Assembly (NCBI RefSeq): GCF_900637855.1
Contig: NZ_LR134440.1
Location: forward strand, 1,240,001 to 1,304,000
Origin: Neisseria animaloris
GTDB lineage: Bacteria > Pseudomonadota > Gammaproteobacteria > Burkholderiales > Neisseriaceae
Reading direction: 5' to 3'
DNA length: 64,000 nucleotides
In this document: in pieces, positions 8,849 through 19,665 of the stretch
Layout: every line of letters begins with the position of its first letter
How positions within the stretch are numbered: position 1 is the stretch's first letter
Program-made: the position numbers and the translations under genes
The notes under the pieces: generated by a model
Seen by the model: the letters and a program-made list of their open reading frames with translations, nothing else
Told to the model about the DNA's origin: nothing
The model's database searches: none

Positions 8849-10525
8849 TCAGAACAACCCGTGAATCACGCCGTTTTCATCCACGTCAATCTTCTCGGCG
8901 GCGGGCACTTTCGGCAGGCCGGGCATTTTCATCATGTTGCCGCACAGGGCGACGATAAAGCCTGCGCCGGCCGACACGGTGATACCGCGCACGGTGATAC
9001 GGAAGCCTTCGGGTTTACCCAAAAGTTTGGCGTTGTCGCTTAAAGAATATTGGGTTTTCGCCATACAAACAGGCATTTTGTCGAGACCGAGCTTCTCAAG
9101 CGAGGCGATTTCGGCAAGGGCTTCGCTGCTGAAATCGACATCGGCCGCACCGTAAATTTTTTGGGCGATGGTGCGGATTTTGTCTTGCACGCTCAAATCG
9201 TTGTCGTAGGTGAACGTAAAGTTATTGGGCTGGGTTTCGATGGCATTCACCACTTTTTGAGCCAAATCGGCACCGCCCGCGCCACCTTTGCCCCACACTT
9301 CGGTTAACGATACTTCAACGCCTTCTTTGGCACAGGCCGTCTGAATCATATCGAGTTCGGCATCGGTATCGGAAACAAAGCGGTTGAGTGCAACCACCAC
9401 CGGCAAACCGAACACGTTTTTCAGGTTGCTGATGTGTTTGAGCAGGTTCGGCAGGCCTTTCTCGAGCGCGTTCAGGTTTTCTTCGCCTAAATTGGCACGT
9501 TCCACGCCGCCGTTATATTTAAGCGCACGCACGGTGGCCACCACTACCGCGGCATCGGGTTTGATTCCGGCCAAGCGGCATTTGATGTCGCAGAATTTTT
9601 CCGCGCCCAAATCCGCACCGAAACCGGCTTCGGTAACGGCATAATCGCCTAAATGGCGGGCAACACGGGTGGCAATTACGGAGTTGCAGCCGTGGGCGAT
9701 GTTGGCAAACGGGCCGCCGTGTACGAAAGCCGGTGTGCCGTCGATGGTTTGCACCAGATTGGGCTTAACCGCATCTTTCAACAATGCCGCCATTGCACCG
9801 TTGGCTTTCAAATCTCGTGCGTAAACGGGGCTGCCGTCTTTGGTGTAAGCCACGAGAATATTGCCCAAGCGTTCTTTTAAGTCGGCCAAATCTTTGGCCA
9901 AGCAGAACACGGCCATCACTTCGGAGGCAACGGTGATGTCAAAACCGTCGGGGCGCATCACGCCGTCGGTAGGCTTGCCCATGCCGTCGATGATGTTGCG
10001 CAACTGGCGGTCGTTCATATCGACCACGCGCCGCCACAGCACGCGTTTGGGGTCGATATTCAATTCGTTGCCTTGATAAATATGGTTATCGAGCATGGCG
10101 GCCAGCAGGTTGTTGGCCGCACCGATGGCATGGAAATCGCCGGTAAAGTGCAGATTAATGTCTTCCATCGGCAACACTTGCGCATATCCGCCGCCTGCCG
10201 CACCGCCTTTCACGCCGAACACAGGGCCGAGCGAAGGTTCGCGCAGGGCAATAACGGCCTGCTTGCCGATGTAGTTTAAAGCATCGGCCAAACCGATGGT
10301 TACGGTGGTTTTGCCTTCGCCCGCAGGTGTTGGGTTGATGGCCGTTACCAAAATCAGACGGCCTTGTTTTTTCGGCAAGGCAAATACGTCGGCCGGATTG
10401 ATTTTAGCTTTGTATTTACCGTAAGGGTCGTATTGGTCGGCATTCAGGCCGAGTTTGGCGGCAATCTCGCCTATTGGTCGTATTGCAGCGGCTTGGGCGA
10501 TTTCGGCATCGGTTTTATGGCTCAT
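8849..10525 (-). CDS. fhs: Formate-tetrahydrofolate ligase
   Basis: 558 residues, the normal length. Makes 10-formyl-THF from formate, THF and ATP. Signatures include the P-loop [10 protein letters not shown] (65-74), [20 protein letters not shown], the FTGDFHAI region, [16 protein letters not shown] and [22 protein letters not shown] lies at a good distance before the ATG (10525). Upstream on the minus strand TATAAT (around 10563) could be the -10 element, with no clear -35. Together with folD it gives this genome two routes to 10-formyl-THF. An internal DUS falls near 9337. Confidence 0.96.
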   Translation of the reverse strand: MSHKTDAEIAQAAAIRPIGEIAAKLGLNADQYDPYGKYKAKINPADVFALPKKQGRLILVTAINPTPAGEGKTTVTIGLADALNYIGKQAVIALREPSLGPVFGVKGGAAGGGYAQVLPMEDINLHFTGDFHAIGAANNLLAAMLDNHIYQGNELNIDPKRVLWRRVVDMNDRQLRNIIDGMGKPTDGVMRPDGFDITVASEVMAVFCLAKDLADLKERLGNILVAYTKDGSPVYARDLKANGAMAALLKDAVKPNLVQTIDGTPAFVHGGPFANIAHGCNSVIATRVARHLGDYAVTEAGFGADLGAEKFCDIKCRLAGIKPDAAVVVATVRALKYNGGVERANLGEENLNALEKGLPNLLKHISNLKNVFGLPVVVALNRFVSDTDAELDMIQTACAKEGVEVSLTEVWGKGGAGGADLAQKVVNAIETQPNNFTFTYDNDLSVQDKIRTIAQKIYGAADVDFSSEALAEIASLEKLGLDKMPVCMAKTQYSLSDNAKLLGKPEGFRITVRGITVSAGAGFIVALCGNMMKMPGLPKVPAAEKIDVDENGVIHGLF

Positions 10526-10688
10526 AACGGATTCCTGTGGATAGGTTGAAAGTGTGGGTATTATATAGCAAAGGCCGTCTGAAAACGTGAAAGCAGATTG
10601 TTTTGAAAGGGCTTTTTTTCTTCCGCTCCGTTTCCTTGTCTGTGCTATGATGCAAGCCGTTTTCCCAATTTTCTCAAGGAGTCAAATT

Positions 10689-12590
10689 ATGTCTTGGTCG
10701 GTTGCAGACAGCGCCTCGCTATACGGTATCCGTCATTGGGGCGACTGCTATTATTCGGTAAACGACAAAGGCCACGTCGTGGTCAGACCCAACGACAACA
10801 GCGACGTGCAGGTCGACTTATACGATTTGGTCGGCCAACTCAACGAGCGCGGCCAAGACCTGCCGATGTTGTTCCGCTTCCCCGATATTCTGCAAGACCG
10901 GGTAGCCCGTTTGTGCGCGGCATTCAACCGTTCCATCCGGAAAAACGAATACCAAGGCCGCTATACGGCGATTTACCCGATTAAAGTCAACCAACAAGAA
11001 TCGGTAGTAAAAAACATTATCGTGCCGAAAAACGACCAAGTATCCATCGGCTTGGAAGCAGGCTCCAAACCCGAGCTGATGATTGTGCTGGCATTTGCCC
11101 CCAGAGGCGGCACCATCGTGTGCAACGGCTACAAAGACCGCGACTTCATCCGCCTGGCCTTGATGGGTCAGAAACTGGGGCATCAGGTTTTCATCGTGAT
11201 TGAGAAAGAAACCGAAGTCGATCTGGTTATTGAAGAATCGCAAAAACTCGGCGTGAAAGCCAATTTGGGCCTGCGCGTACGTTTGTCTTCACTGGCTTCA
11301 GGCAAATGGGCGGATACCGGCGGCGAAAAAGGCAAATTCGGCTTATCCGCCGCACAACTGATTTCGTCGGCGGAAAAATTGACTGCTGCGGGGCTGGCCG
11401 ACACGGTAAAACTGATGCATTTCCACATGGGTTCGCAAATTTCCAATATTGCCGACTACCGCGCAGGGTTTAAAGAGGCGGTGCGCTATTTTGCCGAATT
11501 GCGCGGATTGGGACTGCCGATCGAGTATGTGGACGTGGGCGGCGGATTAGGTGTGGATTATGACGGCACCCACTCGCGCAATGCCAGCTCCATCAACTAC
11601 GATATGGGCGAATATTCGCATGTGATTGTTTCCATGTTGGCCGAATACTGCAACGAAAACGGCGTGCCGCATCCTAATATTTTTTCCGAATCGGGCCGCG
11701 CCATGACCGCACACCATGCGGTGCTGGTAATGAATGTTACCGATGTCGAACGCCTTCCCGAGGAAGTGCCGGAAATTACCGACGAAGAAAACCTTTCGTT
11801 CGCCACCCAAAAGCTGATCGCTTATTTGGACATCAACGACAGCGAAATGGTTACCGAAACCTATTACCGCATCGGCCATTACTTTACCGAAGTTACCGAG
11901 CAATATCTCGAAGGCAAAGTGCCGCTCAAAGAAAAAGCATTGGCCGAACAACTGCATGCCGTTCTCTGCCGCCGTCTGAAACAGCAACTTCAGGCCAGCC
12001 GGCGTTCGCAACGGCAAGTTTACGATGATTTGAACGACAAATTGGCCGATAAATATTTCTGCAATTTCTCTGTTTTCCAAAGCCTGCCCGACACATGGGC
12101 CATCGGGCAAGTATTACCCATCATGCCGTTGCACAGGTTAGACGAATACCCGACCCGCCGTGCCGTGCTGCAAGATTTAACCTGCGATTCGGACGGTAAA
12201 ATCAGCCAATACGTCGACCAGCAGAGCATAGAATCCAGCATGCGCGTACACGAACCGAAGCCTAAAGAACCTTATCTGCTCGGCGTTTTCATGGTCGGAG
12301 CCTACCAAGAAATTCTCGGCGACATGCACAATCTTTTCGGCGACACCGACTCCGTTAACGTTTACGTGCGCGACAACGGCGAAATCGTTTTCGGCGGCAT
12401 GGAAGAACACGACACCATCGAAGACATGCTGCACTACGTGCATCTTTCACCTGAAGAAGTACTGAATAAATTCGAAGAAAAATCCCGCTGGGCAAAATTG
12501 AGCAGCAACGAACGCAACAGCTACTTTGCCGAATTCTGCCGCGGTTTGAAACAAAGCTCGTATCTGAGCATAGAAGTGGAAGAAAACTGA
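10689..12590 (+). CDS. speA: Biosynthetic arginine decarboxylase
   Basis: 633 residues. PLP-dependent (alanine-racemase-fold) decarboxylation of arginine to agmatine, first step of one putrescine route. The PLP lysine is Lys99 in [10 protein letters not shown]; the glycine-rich phosphate-binding stretch is [28 protein letters not shown] and the C-terminal [16 protein letters not shown] match the SpeA family. ATG at 10689 is preceded by AAGGAG at ideal spacing; the frame is open back to 10587 but those residues are not SpeA-like. No agmatinase or agmatine deiminase gene is adjacent. Confidence 0.95.
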   Translation: MSWSVADSASLYGIRHWGDCYYSVNDKGHVVVRPNDNSDVQVDLYDLVGQLNERGQDLPMLFRFPDILQDRVARLCAAFNRSIRKNEYQGRYTAIYPIKVNQQESVVKNIIVPKNDQVSIGLEAGSKPELMIVLAFAPRGGTIVCNGYKDRDFIRLALMGQKLGHQVFIVIEKETEVDLVIEESQKLGVKANLGLRVRLSSLASGKWADTGGEKGKFGLSAAQLISSAEKLTAAGLADTVKLMHFHMGSQISNIADYRAGFKEAVRYFAELRGLGLPIEYVDVGGGLGVDYDGTHSRNASSINYDMGEYSHVIVSMLAEYCNENGVPHPNIFSESGRAMTAHHAVLVMNVTDVERLPEEVPEITDEENLSFATQKLIAYLDINDSEMVTETYYRIGHYFTEVTEQYLEGKVPLKEKALAEQLHAVLCRRLKQQLQASRRSQRQVYDDLNDKLADKYFCNFSVFQSLPDTWAIGQVLPIMPLHRLDEYPTRRAVLQDLTCDSDGKISQYVDQQSIESSMRVHEPKPKEPYLLGVFMVGAYQEILGDMHNLFGDTDSVNVYVRDNGEIVFGGMEEHDTIEDMLHYVHLSPEEVLNKFEEKSRWAKLSSNERNSYFAEFCRGLKQSSYLSIEVEEN

Positions 12591-12660
12591 AAAACCTTAT
12601 GAACGGGGTCGGTCAGGCCGTCTGAAACATCATAGATGGCCGTGAAAGAACCCGCTGCCG

Positions 12661-12717
12661 AAAAGGCCGTCTGAAAACACAATTTGCAAACAAAGCAAGC
12701 GTTTTCAGACGGCCTTT
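12661..12717. terminator. Bidirectional DUS-hairpin terminator between speA and mtrE
   Basis: AAAGGCCGTCTGAAAAC pairs with GTTTTCAGACGGCCTTT around a loop of about 24 nt, between convergent genes. Another single DUS lies at about 12615. Confidence 0.75.
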
Positions 12718-12739
12718 CGCATCTAAAACAGCTATGGCG

Positions 12740-14173
12740 TTACTGCTGTGCCCTATCCTGCGTATGGCGTTTCAAACCGCCTCCCAAGGCTTTATAGAGA
12801 TCGGCCAGATTTTCCAAACGGGTTCGCTGTATACCCAGCAAGGCAGTATCTGCACCGTAACTGCTGCGTTCGGCATCCAGCAAATCCAGTGCGCTAGAAA
12901 CGCCGTGCCTGTAACGCAAGCGCACCAAGCGCAGATAGTCGGCATAAGATTTTCCTTGTTTGGCAGCGGCCTCATAACGTTTGTCGAGCTGCTCGCGCGC
13001 AACCAACGCATCGGACACATCGCGGAAAGCGGCTTGAACGGCGGCTTCATAGTTCACCACCTGAATTTGTTGGCGGATTTTAGCGGCATCCAGATTGGCT
13101 TTATTGCTGCCCCAATTGAAAATCGGCAGATTGATGGTCGGCACAAATGCCCATGTGCCGTTACCGCCTTTAAACAATCTGCTCAATTCGGTGGAGCCGG
13201 TACCGATGGTGCCGGTAAGGCTGATACTGGGGAAAAATGCCGCCCGCGCCGCACCGATATTGGCATTGGCTTGCCTTAAAGAATGCTCGGCCGCGCGGAT
13301 ATCGGGGCGGTTGAGCAGCACATCGGAAGTCAAACCGGCAGGTAGTTTGCTGATTTTAAACTGCTTGTTCAAAGGCAAACCGGCAGGCAAATCTTCCGGC
13401 AGTTGTTGGTTGATTAAGACGGCCAACGCATTGCGCGCTTGTTCTTTACTCTGCACGGCAGCGGCATAATCCGCCTTGGCCGATTCGATCAAGGCTTCTT
13501 GTTGGCGCAAATCAATGGCGGAAACCACACCCGCTTTATGTTTCAACTGCGTCAGTTTGTAAGTCTGCTCGCGGGTTTTCAACACATTCTGCGCCAATTT
13601 CATCGCTTCTTCAGCATAACGCTCGTTGAAATAGGCTTTGGCAACGGTTGCCACCAAACTCAAATGAGCGGAATCACGGGCTGCCGCACTGTTAAAGTAG
13701 TTTTGCTTGGCCGCTTCGGCAGTGCTGCGCACCCTACCGAACAAATCCAATTCATAAGCGGTAACACCCAAACCCACGGTATAAGACGAAGAAACCCTCG
13801 AAGTGCCCGTGGTACTTAAATCTGCCGCCACCCGACCGCGCTGCCCGCTGCCCGAAGCGTTGATGCCGGGCAGCAAATCGGCGCGGGCAATCATATATTG
13901 CTTGCGTATCGCTTCCGCATTCAAAGCCGCGGTACGCAAATCGGTGTTACGTGCCAGAGCCAGTTCGATCAAGCGGTGCAGACGAGGGTCGGCGAAATAA
14001 TCCTGCCAACCCAATGAGGCCGCCTGAATACCCGTTTCGGGCTGCGTGTCGTGCCTGAAAGTTTCCGGCACGCTTACTTGCGGCTCTTGGTACTTGGGAA
14101 TCATGGTACAGGCTGAAAGCACAACGGCGGCAGCCACAGCACTCAGAGCTGGTTTGAAATTTACTGTTTTCAT
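12740..14173 (-). CDS. mtrE: Outer-membrane efflux channel of the Mtr pump
   Basis: 477 residues, TolC/OprM family. The N-terminus is a lipoprotein signal with lipobox-like LSACTMIP; two OEP repeats follow (about 60-260 and 270-465), with the Ala/Gln-rich periplasmic helices typical of these trimeric channels. It is the outer-membrane exit for MtrCD, which in gonococcus expels hydrophobic agents, detergents, antimicrobial peptides and several antibiotics. The gene starts 2 nt after the mtrD stop, as the last gene of mtrCDE. Family and neighbours leave little doubt. Confidence 0.95.
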   Translation of the reverse strand: MKTVNFKPALSAVAAAVVLSACTMIPKYQEPQVSVPETFRHDTQPETGIQAASLGWQDYFADPRLHRLIELALARNTDLRTAALNAEAIRKQYMIARADLLPGINASGSGQRGRVAADLSTTGTSRVSSSYTVGLGVTAYELDLFGRVRSTAEAAKQNYFNSAAARDSAHLSLVATVAKAYFNERYAEEAMKLAQNVLKTREQTYKLTQLKHKAGVVSAIDLRQQEALIESAKADYAAAVQSKEQARNALAVLINQQLPEDLPAGLPLNKQFKISKLPAGLTSDVLLNRPDIRAAEHSLRQANANIGAARAAFFPSISLTGTIGTGSTELSRLFKGGNGTWAFVPTINLPIFNWGSNKANLDAAKIRQQIQVVNYEAAVQAAFRDVSDALVAREQLDKRYEAAAKQGKSYADYLRLVRLRYRHGVSSALDLLDAERSSYGADTALLGIQRTRLENLADLYKALGGGLKRHTQDRAQQ

Positions 14174-14175
14174 GT

Positions 14176-17100
14176 TTAATCCTTATCCTCGTGCAAGGCG
14201 CGTTTTTCTTCTTCACTCAAACCTGCACCCGATTCGGCATCGCCCACATATTTATCGACCATTTCCGCAGTCATCCCCGCTTCGGCGGCATGCAGTTTGG
14301 CACGTTCCAGTTGCCGAGGCGTATCTTTAAAGAATTTGCGCACCACCACATAAAACAGCGGCACCAAAAATACCGACAACACCGTGCCGATCAACATGCC
14401 CCAGAAAACGGTCGTACCGATGGCACGCTGGCTGGCAGAGCTGGCTCCCGAAGCGATATACAGCGGCACTACGCCCAAAATAAAGGCAAACGAAGTCATG
14501 ATAATCGGGCGGAAACGCAAGTGTGCGGCTGCAAGGGCAGCTTCCAATGCCGTTTTGCCTTGAGCCTGAAGGTCTTTGGCAAACTCAATAATCAGAATCG
14601 CGTTTTTCGCACTCAAGCCGATTACCGTAATCAAACCGACTTGGAAATAAACATCATTGAGATAAGAAGGCGGCGCACCGAACAAACCTCCGAACAGGTT
14701 GCGGCCGGTTACGCCCAATACCACGCCGAGGAAACCCAACGGCACCACCAAAATCACCGCCAGCGGAATCGACCAACTCTCATACAATGCGGCCAATGCC
14801 AAAAATACGGCGATAATTGCAAATGTATAAAGTATCGTGGTTTGCGAGCTGCCTTTGATTTCCTCGCGGGATTGACCGCTCCATTCCAAGCTGTAACCGT
14901 CCATTTCATCAACCATGCGCTGCACTTCGGCCATCACTTCGCCCGAAGAGTAGCCCGAAGCGGCTGCGCCGGAAATCTGCATGGCGGGATAACCGTTGAA
15001 ACGTATGCTTTGCTCAATGCCTTTTTCCCATGAAACCGTGGCTATCGTAGACAACGGTACAGCCACACCCTGACTATTCGGCACGGTTAACGCCAGAATA
15101 TCGGAAGGTTGCATACGTCCTGCCGCATCTGCCTGCACAATAACGCGCTGCAAACGGCCTTTGTTTGGAAAATCGCTGACATAAGACGAACCCAAAGCCG
15201 TTGCCAATACGTTGCGGATGCTGGAAAAGTCGATACCTTGTGCAGCGGCGGCCTGACGGTTGATGTCGATTTTCAGCTGCGGTGCATCTTCCAAACCCGA
15301 AGCGCGCACATTACTGGCATCAAACATCGGATTTTGTCGCATTTTGCCGATCAACTCGTTACGTTTTGCCAGCAGAGCTTCATGGCCGCTGTTATTGCGG
15401 TCTTGCAGATACATTTCAAAACCCGAGCTGGTGCCCAACTCTAAAATGGCGGGAGGATTGATTACAATGGAAAAACCGTCTTTCACGCTGCCCATCAACG
15501 CACCAGTGATTTTTCCGGCTACCGATGCGGCATCACTCCCCGGAGTGCTGCGTTTCGCCCAGTCTTTCAGCGTAATAAAGCCGAAACCCGCATTTTGCCC
15601 CGAACCGGCAAAGCTGAACCCTGATACGCCGATGAAGTTCTCAACTTCGGGCATAGACATAATCACTTTATTCGCCACAGCCAGCGTCGCATCGGTGCGC
15701 TCTTTGGTGGCACCCGACGGCAGTTGGACCAGCATCAACAAAGTGCCCTGATCTTCCTGCGGCAGGAAAGAAGAGGGAATGCGGACAAACAACAACCCTG
15801 CTACGGCAGCCAATGCTACATAAACCACCATCATGCGCGCTGCTTTTCGCAGCAATCTGGCCACCCAACTTTCATAACGGTGGGTGCCGTCTGAAAACTT
15901 GCGGTTGAACCAGCCGAAGAATCCTTTTTTCTCTGCATGATGGCCTTTGGGAATCGGCTTCAGCAAGGTTCCGCACAATGCGGGAGTGAGCGATAAAGCC
16001 AGAAAAGCGGAGAACGCGATCGCAATCGCCATGGTAATAGCGAACTGGCGGTAAATATTGCCGGTTGCCCCGCTGAACATTGCCAACGGTACGAATACAG
16101 AAATTAAGACGGCCGTGATACCGATAACCGCACCCGAAATCTGACTCATGGCCTTTTTAGTGGCTTCAAGCGGCGGCAATCCTTCTTCGGACATAATCCT
16201 TTCGACGTTTTCCACCACTACGATGGCATCATCCACCACGATACCGATAACCAACACCATCGCAAACATGGTCAGCACGTTAATCGACATGCCCAGATAC
16301 CAAATCGAAGCAAATGCACCCAGCAAAGAAATCGGCACGACGATAGTCGGAATCAACGTATAACGGATGTTCTGCAAAAACAGGTACATCACGATAAACA
16401 CCAGCACAATCGCTTCAAGCAGCGTATGTACTACTTTTTCAATCGAAATGGAAACGAACTTGGACGTATCATACGGCGAGGACCAAGTCATATCCGACGG
16501 GAAGAACCGCTCCAACTGCGTCATTTTGTCGCGTACCGCCGCTGCGGTTTCGATCGCATTGCCGCTGTTGGAAAGCATTACTGCCATACCGACGGAAGGC
16601 TCGCCGTTCAAACGGGTCGAGGTGGAATAGTCTTGGCTACCCAAGCGGATTTCAGCCACGTCTTTCAAATACACATTGGCACCACCCGTAGTCGAGCGCA
16701 ATACGATATTGCCGAATTCTTCCGGCGTACTCATCTGCCCTTGTACTGTTACGGTAGCGCTGATGGTTTGGCCTTGTACCGCCGGCAGCGCACCCAAAGA
16801 GCCAGCGGAAATCTGCGCGTTTTGCGCACTGATTGCAGCGGACACATCGGCAAACGACAAATTGTAGTTTTGCAGTTTTTTAGGGTCGATCCACACGCGC
16901 ATGGCCCGTTGCGAACCGAATAGGCGTGCCTCACCTACACCGTTTACCCGTTGGATTTCAGGCTTGATATTGCGCTCCACATAGTCGGCAATGTCTTCCG
17001 TGCTCATGGTTTTTGAAGAAAGCATCAAAACCATCAAAAAGTTGGAGCGAGACTTGGAAACGGTAATACCGTTTTGCTTAACAGTGGCAGGCAGTTGGGC

Positions 17101-17445
17101 TTCTACTTCCGAAAGCTTGTTCTGCACTTCCATCTGTGCCAGATCTTCATCAGTTTCGGGCGTAAACGTCAGCGTAATCGTGCCGCCACCGCTTGAAGAC
17201 GCATTGGTGCTGATGTAATCCAATCCTTCCACACCGTACATGTTGCGCTCGATAACCGACAATACGCTGTCTTCCATCACCTGTGCCGAAGCACCGGGAT
17301 AAACGGCAGAAAGGCGGATAGTCGGCGCGGCAACAGAAGGATATTGCGATACCGGCAAGCTTCTGATGCCGAGAACGCCTGCAATGATGATAAATATCGC
17401 AATTACCCATGCGAAAATGGGGCGGTCAATAAAAAACTTAGCCAT
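14176..17445 (-). CDS. mtrD: RND-family multidrug efflux transporter
   Basis: 1089 residues, an HAE1-type inner-membrane proton/drug antiporter. The start MAKFFIDRPIFAWVIAI is the classic first transmembrane helix; other hallmarks are YPSVAAPTIRLSAVYPGAS, the intramembrane acidic pair in VLVIGIVVDDAIVVVENVER, and the periplasmic porter halves. The C-terminal tail after residue 1035 is charged and slightly longer than E. coli AcrB. It pairs with MtrC and MtrE. An internal DUS near 15885 encodes FSDGTH. Ten bp separate it from mtrC. Confidence 0.96.
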   Translation of the reverse strand: MAKFFIDRPIFAWVIAIFIIIAGVLGIRSLPVSQYPSVAAPTIRLSAVYPGASAQVMEDSVLSVIERNMYGVEGLDYISTNASSSGGGTITLTFTPETDEDLAQMEVQNKLSEVEAQLPATVKQNGITVSKSRSNFLMVLMLSSKTMSTEDIADYVERNIKPEIQRVNGVGEARLFGSQRAMRVWIDPKKLQNYNLSFADVSAAISAQNAQISAGSLGALPAVQGQTISATVTVQGQMSTPEEFGNIVLRSTTGGANVYLKDVAEIRLGSQDYSTSTRLNGEPSVGMAVMLSNSGNAIETAAAVRDKMTQLERFFPSDMTWSSPYDTSKFVSISIEKVVHTLLEAIVLVFIVMYLFLQNIRYTLIPTIVVPISLLGAFASIWYLGMSINVLTMFAMVLVIGIVVDDAIVVVENVERIMSEEGLPPLEATKKAMSQISGAVIGITAVLISVFVPLAMFSGATGNIYRQFAITMAIAIAFSAFLALSLTPALCGTLLKPIPKGHHAEKKGFFGWFNRKFSDGTHRYESWVARLLRKAARMMVVYVALAAVAGLLFVRIPSSFLPQEDQGTLLMLVQLPSGATKERTDATLAVANKVIMSMPEVENFIGVSGFSFAGSGQNAGFGFITLKDWAKRSTPGSDAASVAGKITGALMGSVKDGFSIVINPPAILELGTSSGFEMYLQDRNNSGHEALLAKRNELIGKMRQNPMFDASNVRASGLEDAPQLKIDINRQAAAAQGIDFSSIRNVLATALGSSYVSDFPNKGRLQRVIVQADAAGRMQPSDILALTVPNSQGVAVPLSTIATVSWEKGIEQSIRFNGYPAMQISGAAASGYSSGEVMAEVQRMVDEMDGYSLEWSGQSREEIKGSSQTTILYTFAIIAVFLALAALYESWSIPLAVILVVPLGFLGVVLGVTGRNLFGGLFGAPPSYLNDVYFQVGLITVIGLSAKNAILIIEFAKDLQAQGKTALEAALAAAHLRFRPIIMTSFAFILGVVPLYIASGASSASQRAIGTTVFWGMLIGTVLSVFLVPLFYVVVRKFFKDTPRQLERAKLHAAEAGMTAEMVDKYVGDAESGAGLSEEEKRALHEDKD

Positions 17446-17454
17446 GAGGGTTCC

Positions 17455-18711
17455 TTATTTATCCGCTGAAGCCGCTTGGGGTTCTGAGGCCGTCTTAACA
17501 GGTGCGGAGGCGGCTTGGGCATTATTCTGAGCACTTGCATTACCGACCGGCGACCATTCTTTCGGCGTTACTTTTTTTGCCTGCGTCAAGCCGACAATCG
17601 CCAAGCCTTCCACAATAACCTTATCGCCGTCTTGGAGGCCGTCTGAAACAATCCAGTTGCTGCCTTGCTGCTGCACCACAGTTACCATGCGCGGTGCTAT
17701 CGAACCGTCGGCATTCACTACCATAACACTATCTTGTTTGCCGCGCGTAACTGCTTGCTGCGGCACAACAAATACGTCCTGCACATCAGCTTGCGGCAGA
17801 TTCACGCGTACATACAGCCCGGGCAACAGGATATTGTCGGGGTTAGGTACCTCCGCACGCAACGTAACTTGGCCGGTTGCTTCATTGACAGTAGGGTCTG
17901 TAAACAACAAACGGCCCTTATGAGCATATTCCTTACCGTTTTCCAAGCGGATGCCCACTTCAACCGCACCGTTTACTGACTGCATTTTTCCGTCGGCAAT
18001 ATTCTGGCGCAGCTGCATCACGTCTGTAGCTGATTGAGTGAGATTGACGTACATGGGATTGGTTTGCTGGATAGTGGCAAGTTTGGACGCATTACCCGCT
18101 GTTACCAACGAACCTTCCGAGATGAAAGACTGTCCGATATAACCTGAAATCGGAGCGGTAATACGGGAATAATTCACATTGATTTGGGAAGACTTAATCG
18201 CCGCTTTCGCTGCTTTCACTCCCGCTTCAGCAGAACGTTTTGCAGCTACTGCGGCATCATATTCCTGCTTACTGATGGCATCCGCCGCCACCAACGGCTT
18301 ATAGCGGGTAACATCGGCGGCAGCCTTCGCCAACGAAGCTTCGGCAGTAGCCAATTGAGCCCTTGCACTTTCCAGAGCCGCCACATAAGTTGCATCATCC
18401 AATTGATACAACGGTTGGCCTGCACGCACATAGCTTCCCTCCTGAAACAGGCGTTTCTTAATAATACCGCCTACTTGCGGCCGCACATCCGCCGAGCGGT
18501 GCGACTCCAACCGCCCCGGCAAATCCGTGCTGATGGTAACCTTTTGCGGATGCACCGTAACCACACCAACCACAGGGGCGGGAGCCTGCTTTTGTGCTCC
18601 TTCGGTCTGTTGATGCTTGGAATCTCCTTTTCCACATGCGGTCAATGCCAATGCTGTTGCCACTGCCAAAGCCGCTAGGCGCAATGTTTGATGAGCAGGA
18701 TGAAATATCAT
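17455..18711 (-). CDS. mtrC: Periplasmic adaptor (membrane fusion) protein of the Mtr pump
   Basis: About 418 residues from the ATG at 18711. A lipoprotein signal (LALTACGKGDS) is followed by the biotinyl-lipoyl/barrel-sandwich halves flanking a helical hairpin, and a C-terminal region rich in Ala/Lys. GRLESHRSADVRPQVGGII and RLFQEGSYVRAGQPLYQLD are typical of AcrA/MtrC. The start at 18711 (MIFHPAHQTLRLAAL) has AGGA seven nt upstream and matches the signal-peptide position of gonococcal MtrC; in-frame ATG 18732 and an upstream start at 18777 are less likely. First gene of mtrCDE. Confidence 0.94.
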   Translation of the reverse strand: MIFHPAHQTLRLAALAVATALALTACGKGDSKHQQTEGAQKQAPAPVVGVVTVHPQKVTISTDLPGRLESHRSADVRPQVGGIIKKRLFQEGSYVRAGQPLYQLDDATYVAALESARAQLATAEASLAKAAADVTRYKPLVAADAISKQEYDAAVAAKRSAEAGVKAAKAAIKSSQINVNYSRITAPISGYIGQSFISEGSLVTAGNASKLATIQQTNPMYVNLTQSATDVMQLRQNIADGKMQSVNGAVEVGIRLENGKEYAHKGRLLFTDPTVNEATGQVTLRAEVPNPDNILLPGLYVRVNLPQADVQDVFVVPQQAVTRGKQDSVMVVNADGSIAPRMVTVVQQQGSNWIVSDGLQDGDKVIVEGLAIVGLTQAKKVTPKEWSPVGNASAQNNAQAASAPVKTASEPQAASADK

Positions 18712-18872
18712 TAATTTTCCTATCTTTATCATTAGACTTCCATAAGATTCTTTACAAATTCTGTATTTGATAAGCAATCACCCGATTTATCCAATTCTAC
18801 GGAAAACGGATAATCTAAAATCACTTGCATTGCTCAAGACGCTGGAATATCAGCATTTTGGGAATGCCCAAG

Positions 18873-18901
18873 ATTATACATACACCGTTGTATGTTCCAA
18901 A
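18873..18901 (-). promoter_or_regulatory. Probable mtrCDE promoter
   Basis: On the minus strand a perfect TATAAT (18878-18873) is preceded, with a 16-nt spacer, by TTGGAA (18900-18895). The predicted transcript would have a leader of about 155 nt before mtrC. The operator palindrome fills the spacer, so a bound repressor would block polymerase. Confidence 0.6.
18878..18895. promoter_or_regulatory. Palindromic MtrR-type operator
   Basis: ACATACA-CCGT-TGTATGT is a perfect 7-bp inverted repeat with a 4-nt centre. It fits the MtrR recognition pattern MCRTRCRN4YGYAYGK as I recall it from gonococcal work, and resembles the E. coli AcrR operator. It lies between divergent mtrC and mtrR, fills the mtrC promoter spacer and overlaps the mtrR -35. 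Confidence 0.75.
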
Positions 18902-18916
18902 GATATTTATTATAAT
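18888..18916 (+). promoter_or_regulatory. Probable mtrR promoter
   Basis: TTGTAT (18888-18893), a 17-nt spacer and TATAAT (18911-18916) lie about 40 nt before the mtrR ATG. The -35 overlaps the right arm of the operator, which suggests autorepression. The 13-bp inverted repeat known from the gonococcal mtrR spacer is not present here. Confidence 0.6.
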
Positions 18917-18956
18917 TGAGAAAAATTTTTACAAAAAATAACCCTACCTCTTTATT

Positions 18957-19592
18957 ATGAGAAAAACCAAAGTCGAAGCCCTAAAAACCCGCGAAGATCT
19001 GATGCTCGCCGCACTTGAAACTTTTTATCACAAAGGTGTTGCCCGTGCGTCTCTCAACGAAATCGCCCAAGCAGCCGGGGTAACCCGCGGTGCGCTATAT
19101 TGGCATTTTAAAAATAAAGAAGATTTATTCGACGGTTTGTTCCAACGTTTATGTGATGAAGTAGGCAGTAAACTGGAAGAAGATGTAGCCAATGAGTCGG
19201 GCAATATTTTAGAGAGCCTGCACGCAAGCCTGCTAAACACTTTCGAACGTCTGCAAAGAAATAAAATTCATTACAAATTTTGCAGTATTCTGTACTTGAA
19301 ATGCGAGCATATCGAGCAAAATCAGGCTATCATTGCCGTTATCGAAAAATACCAAAACATGTGGGAACAACGGCTTACCGATATTCTCACGCTGTGTATC
19401 AAGCAAAAATCCTTACCCGATAATCTGGATACCGCTACCTCCGTGATCTATCTGCAATCTGCTATCGACGGTCTGATTTACCAATGGCTGATTAAACCCG
19501 AGCGTATTGATCTTAGCGAAACCGCCCCCCGTCTCGTAGAAACTTTAATGAGCAACCTGCAACACTGTCCATCATTGCGGTATCAAAATTAA
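18957..19592 (+). CDS. mtrR: TetR-family repressor of the Mtr efflux pump
   Basis: 211 residues. The N-terminal helix-turn-helix SLNEIAQAAGVTRGALYWHF is essentially the gonococcal MtrR recognition region, followed by KNKEDLFDGLFQRLCDE; the C-terminal ligand-binding half is more divergent, as expected. Represses mtrCDE and responds to hydrophobic inducers in gonococcus. Divergent from mtrC with a shared operator. The HTH appears intact and there is no premature stop, so the repressor should be functional. Confidence 0.94.
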   Translation: MRKTKVEALKTREDLMLAALETFYHKGVARASLNEIAQAAGVTRGALYWHFKNKEDLFDGLFQRLCDEVGSKLEEDVANESGNILESLHASLLNTFERLQRNKIHYKFCSILYLKCEHIEQNQAIIAVIEKYQNMWEQRLTDILTLCIKQKSLPDNLDTATSVIYLQSAIDGLIYQWLIKPERIDLSETAPRLVETLMSNLQHCPSLRYQN

Positions 19593-19608
19593 AACTTCCA
19601 ACAACAGG

Positions 19609-19636
19609 AGGCCGTCTGAAAGTTTTCAGACGGCCT
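19609..19636. terminator. Bidirectional DUS-hairpin terminator between mtrR and ccsB
   Basis: GAGGCCGTCTGAAA pairs with TTTTCAGACGGCCTC across a tiny loop. Convergent genes flank it. Confidence 0.8.
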
Positions 19637-19665
19637 CTTGCTCAAATCAGCCTATTAGAAAAGCA

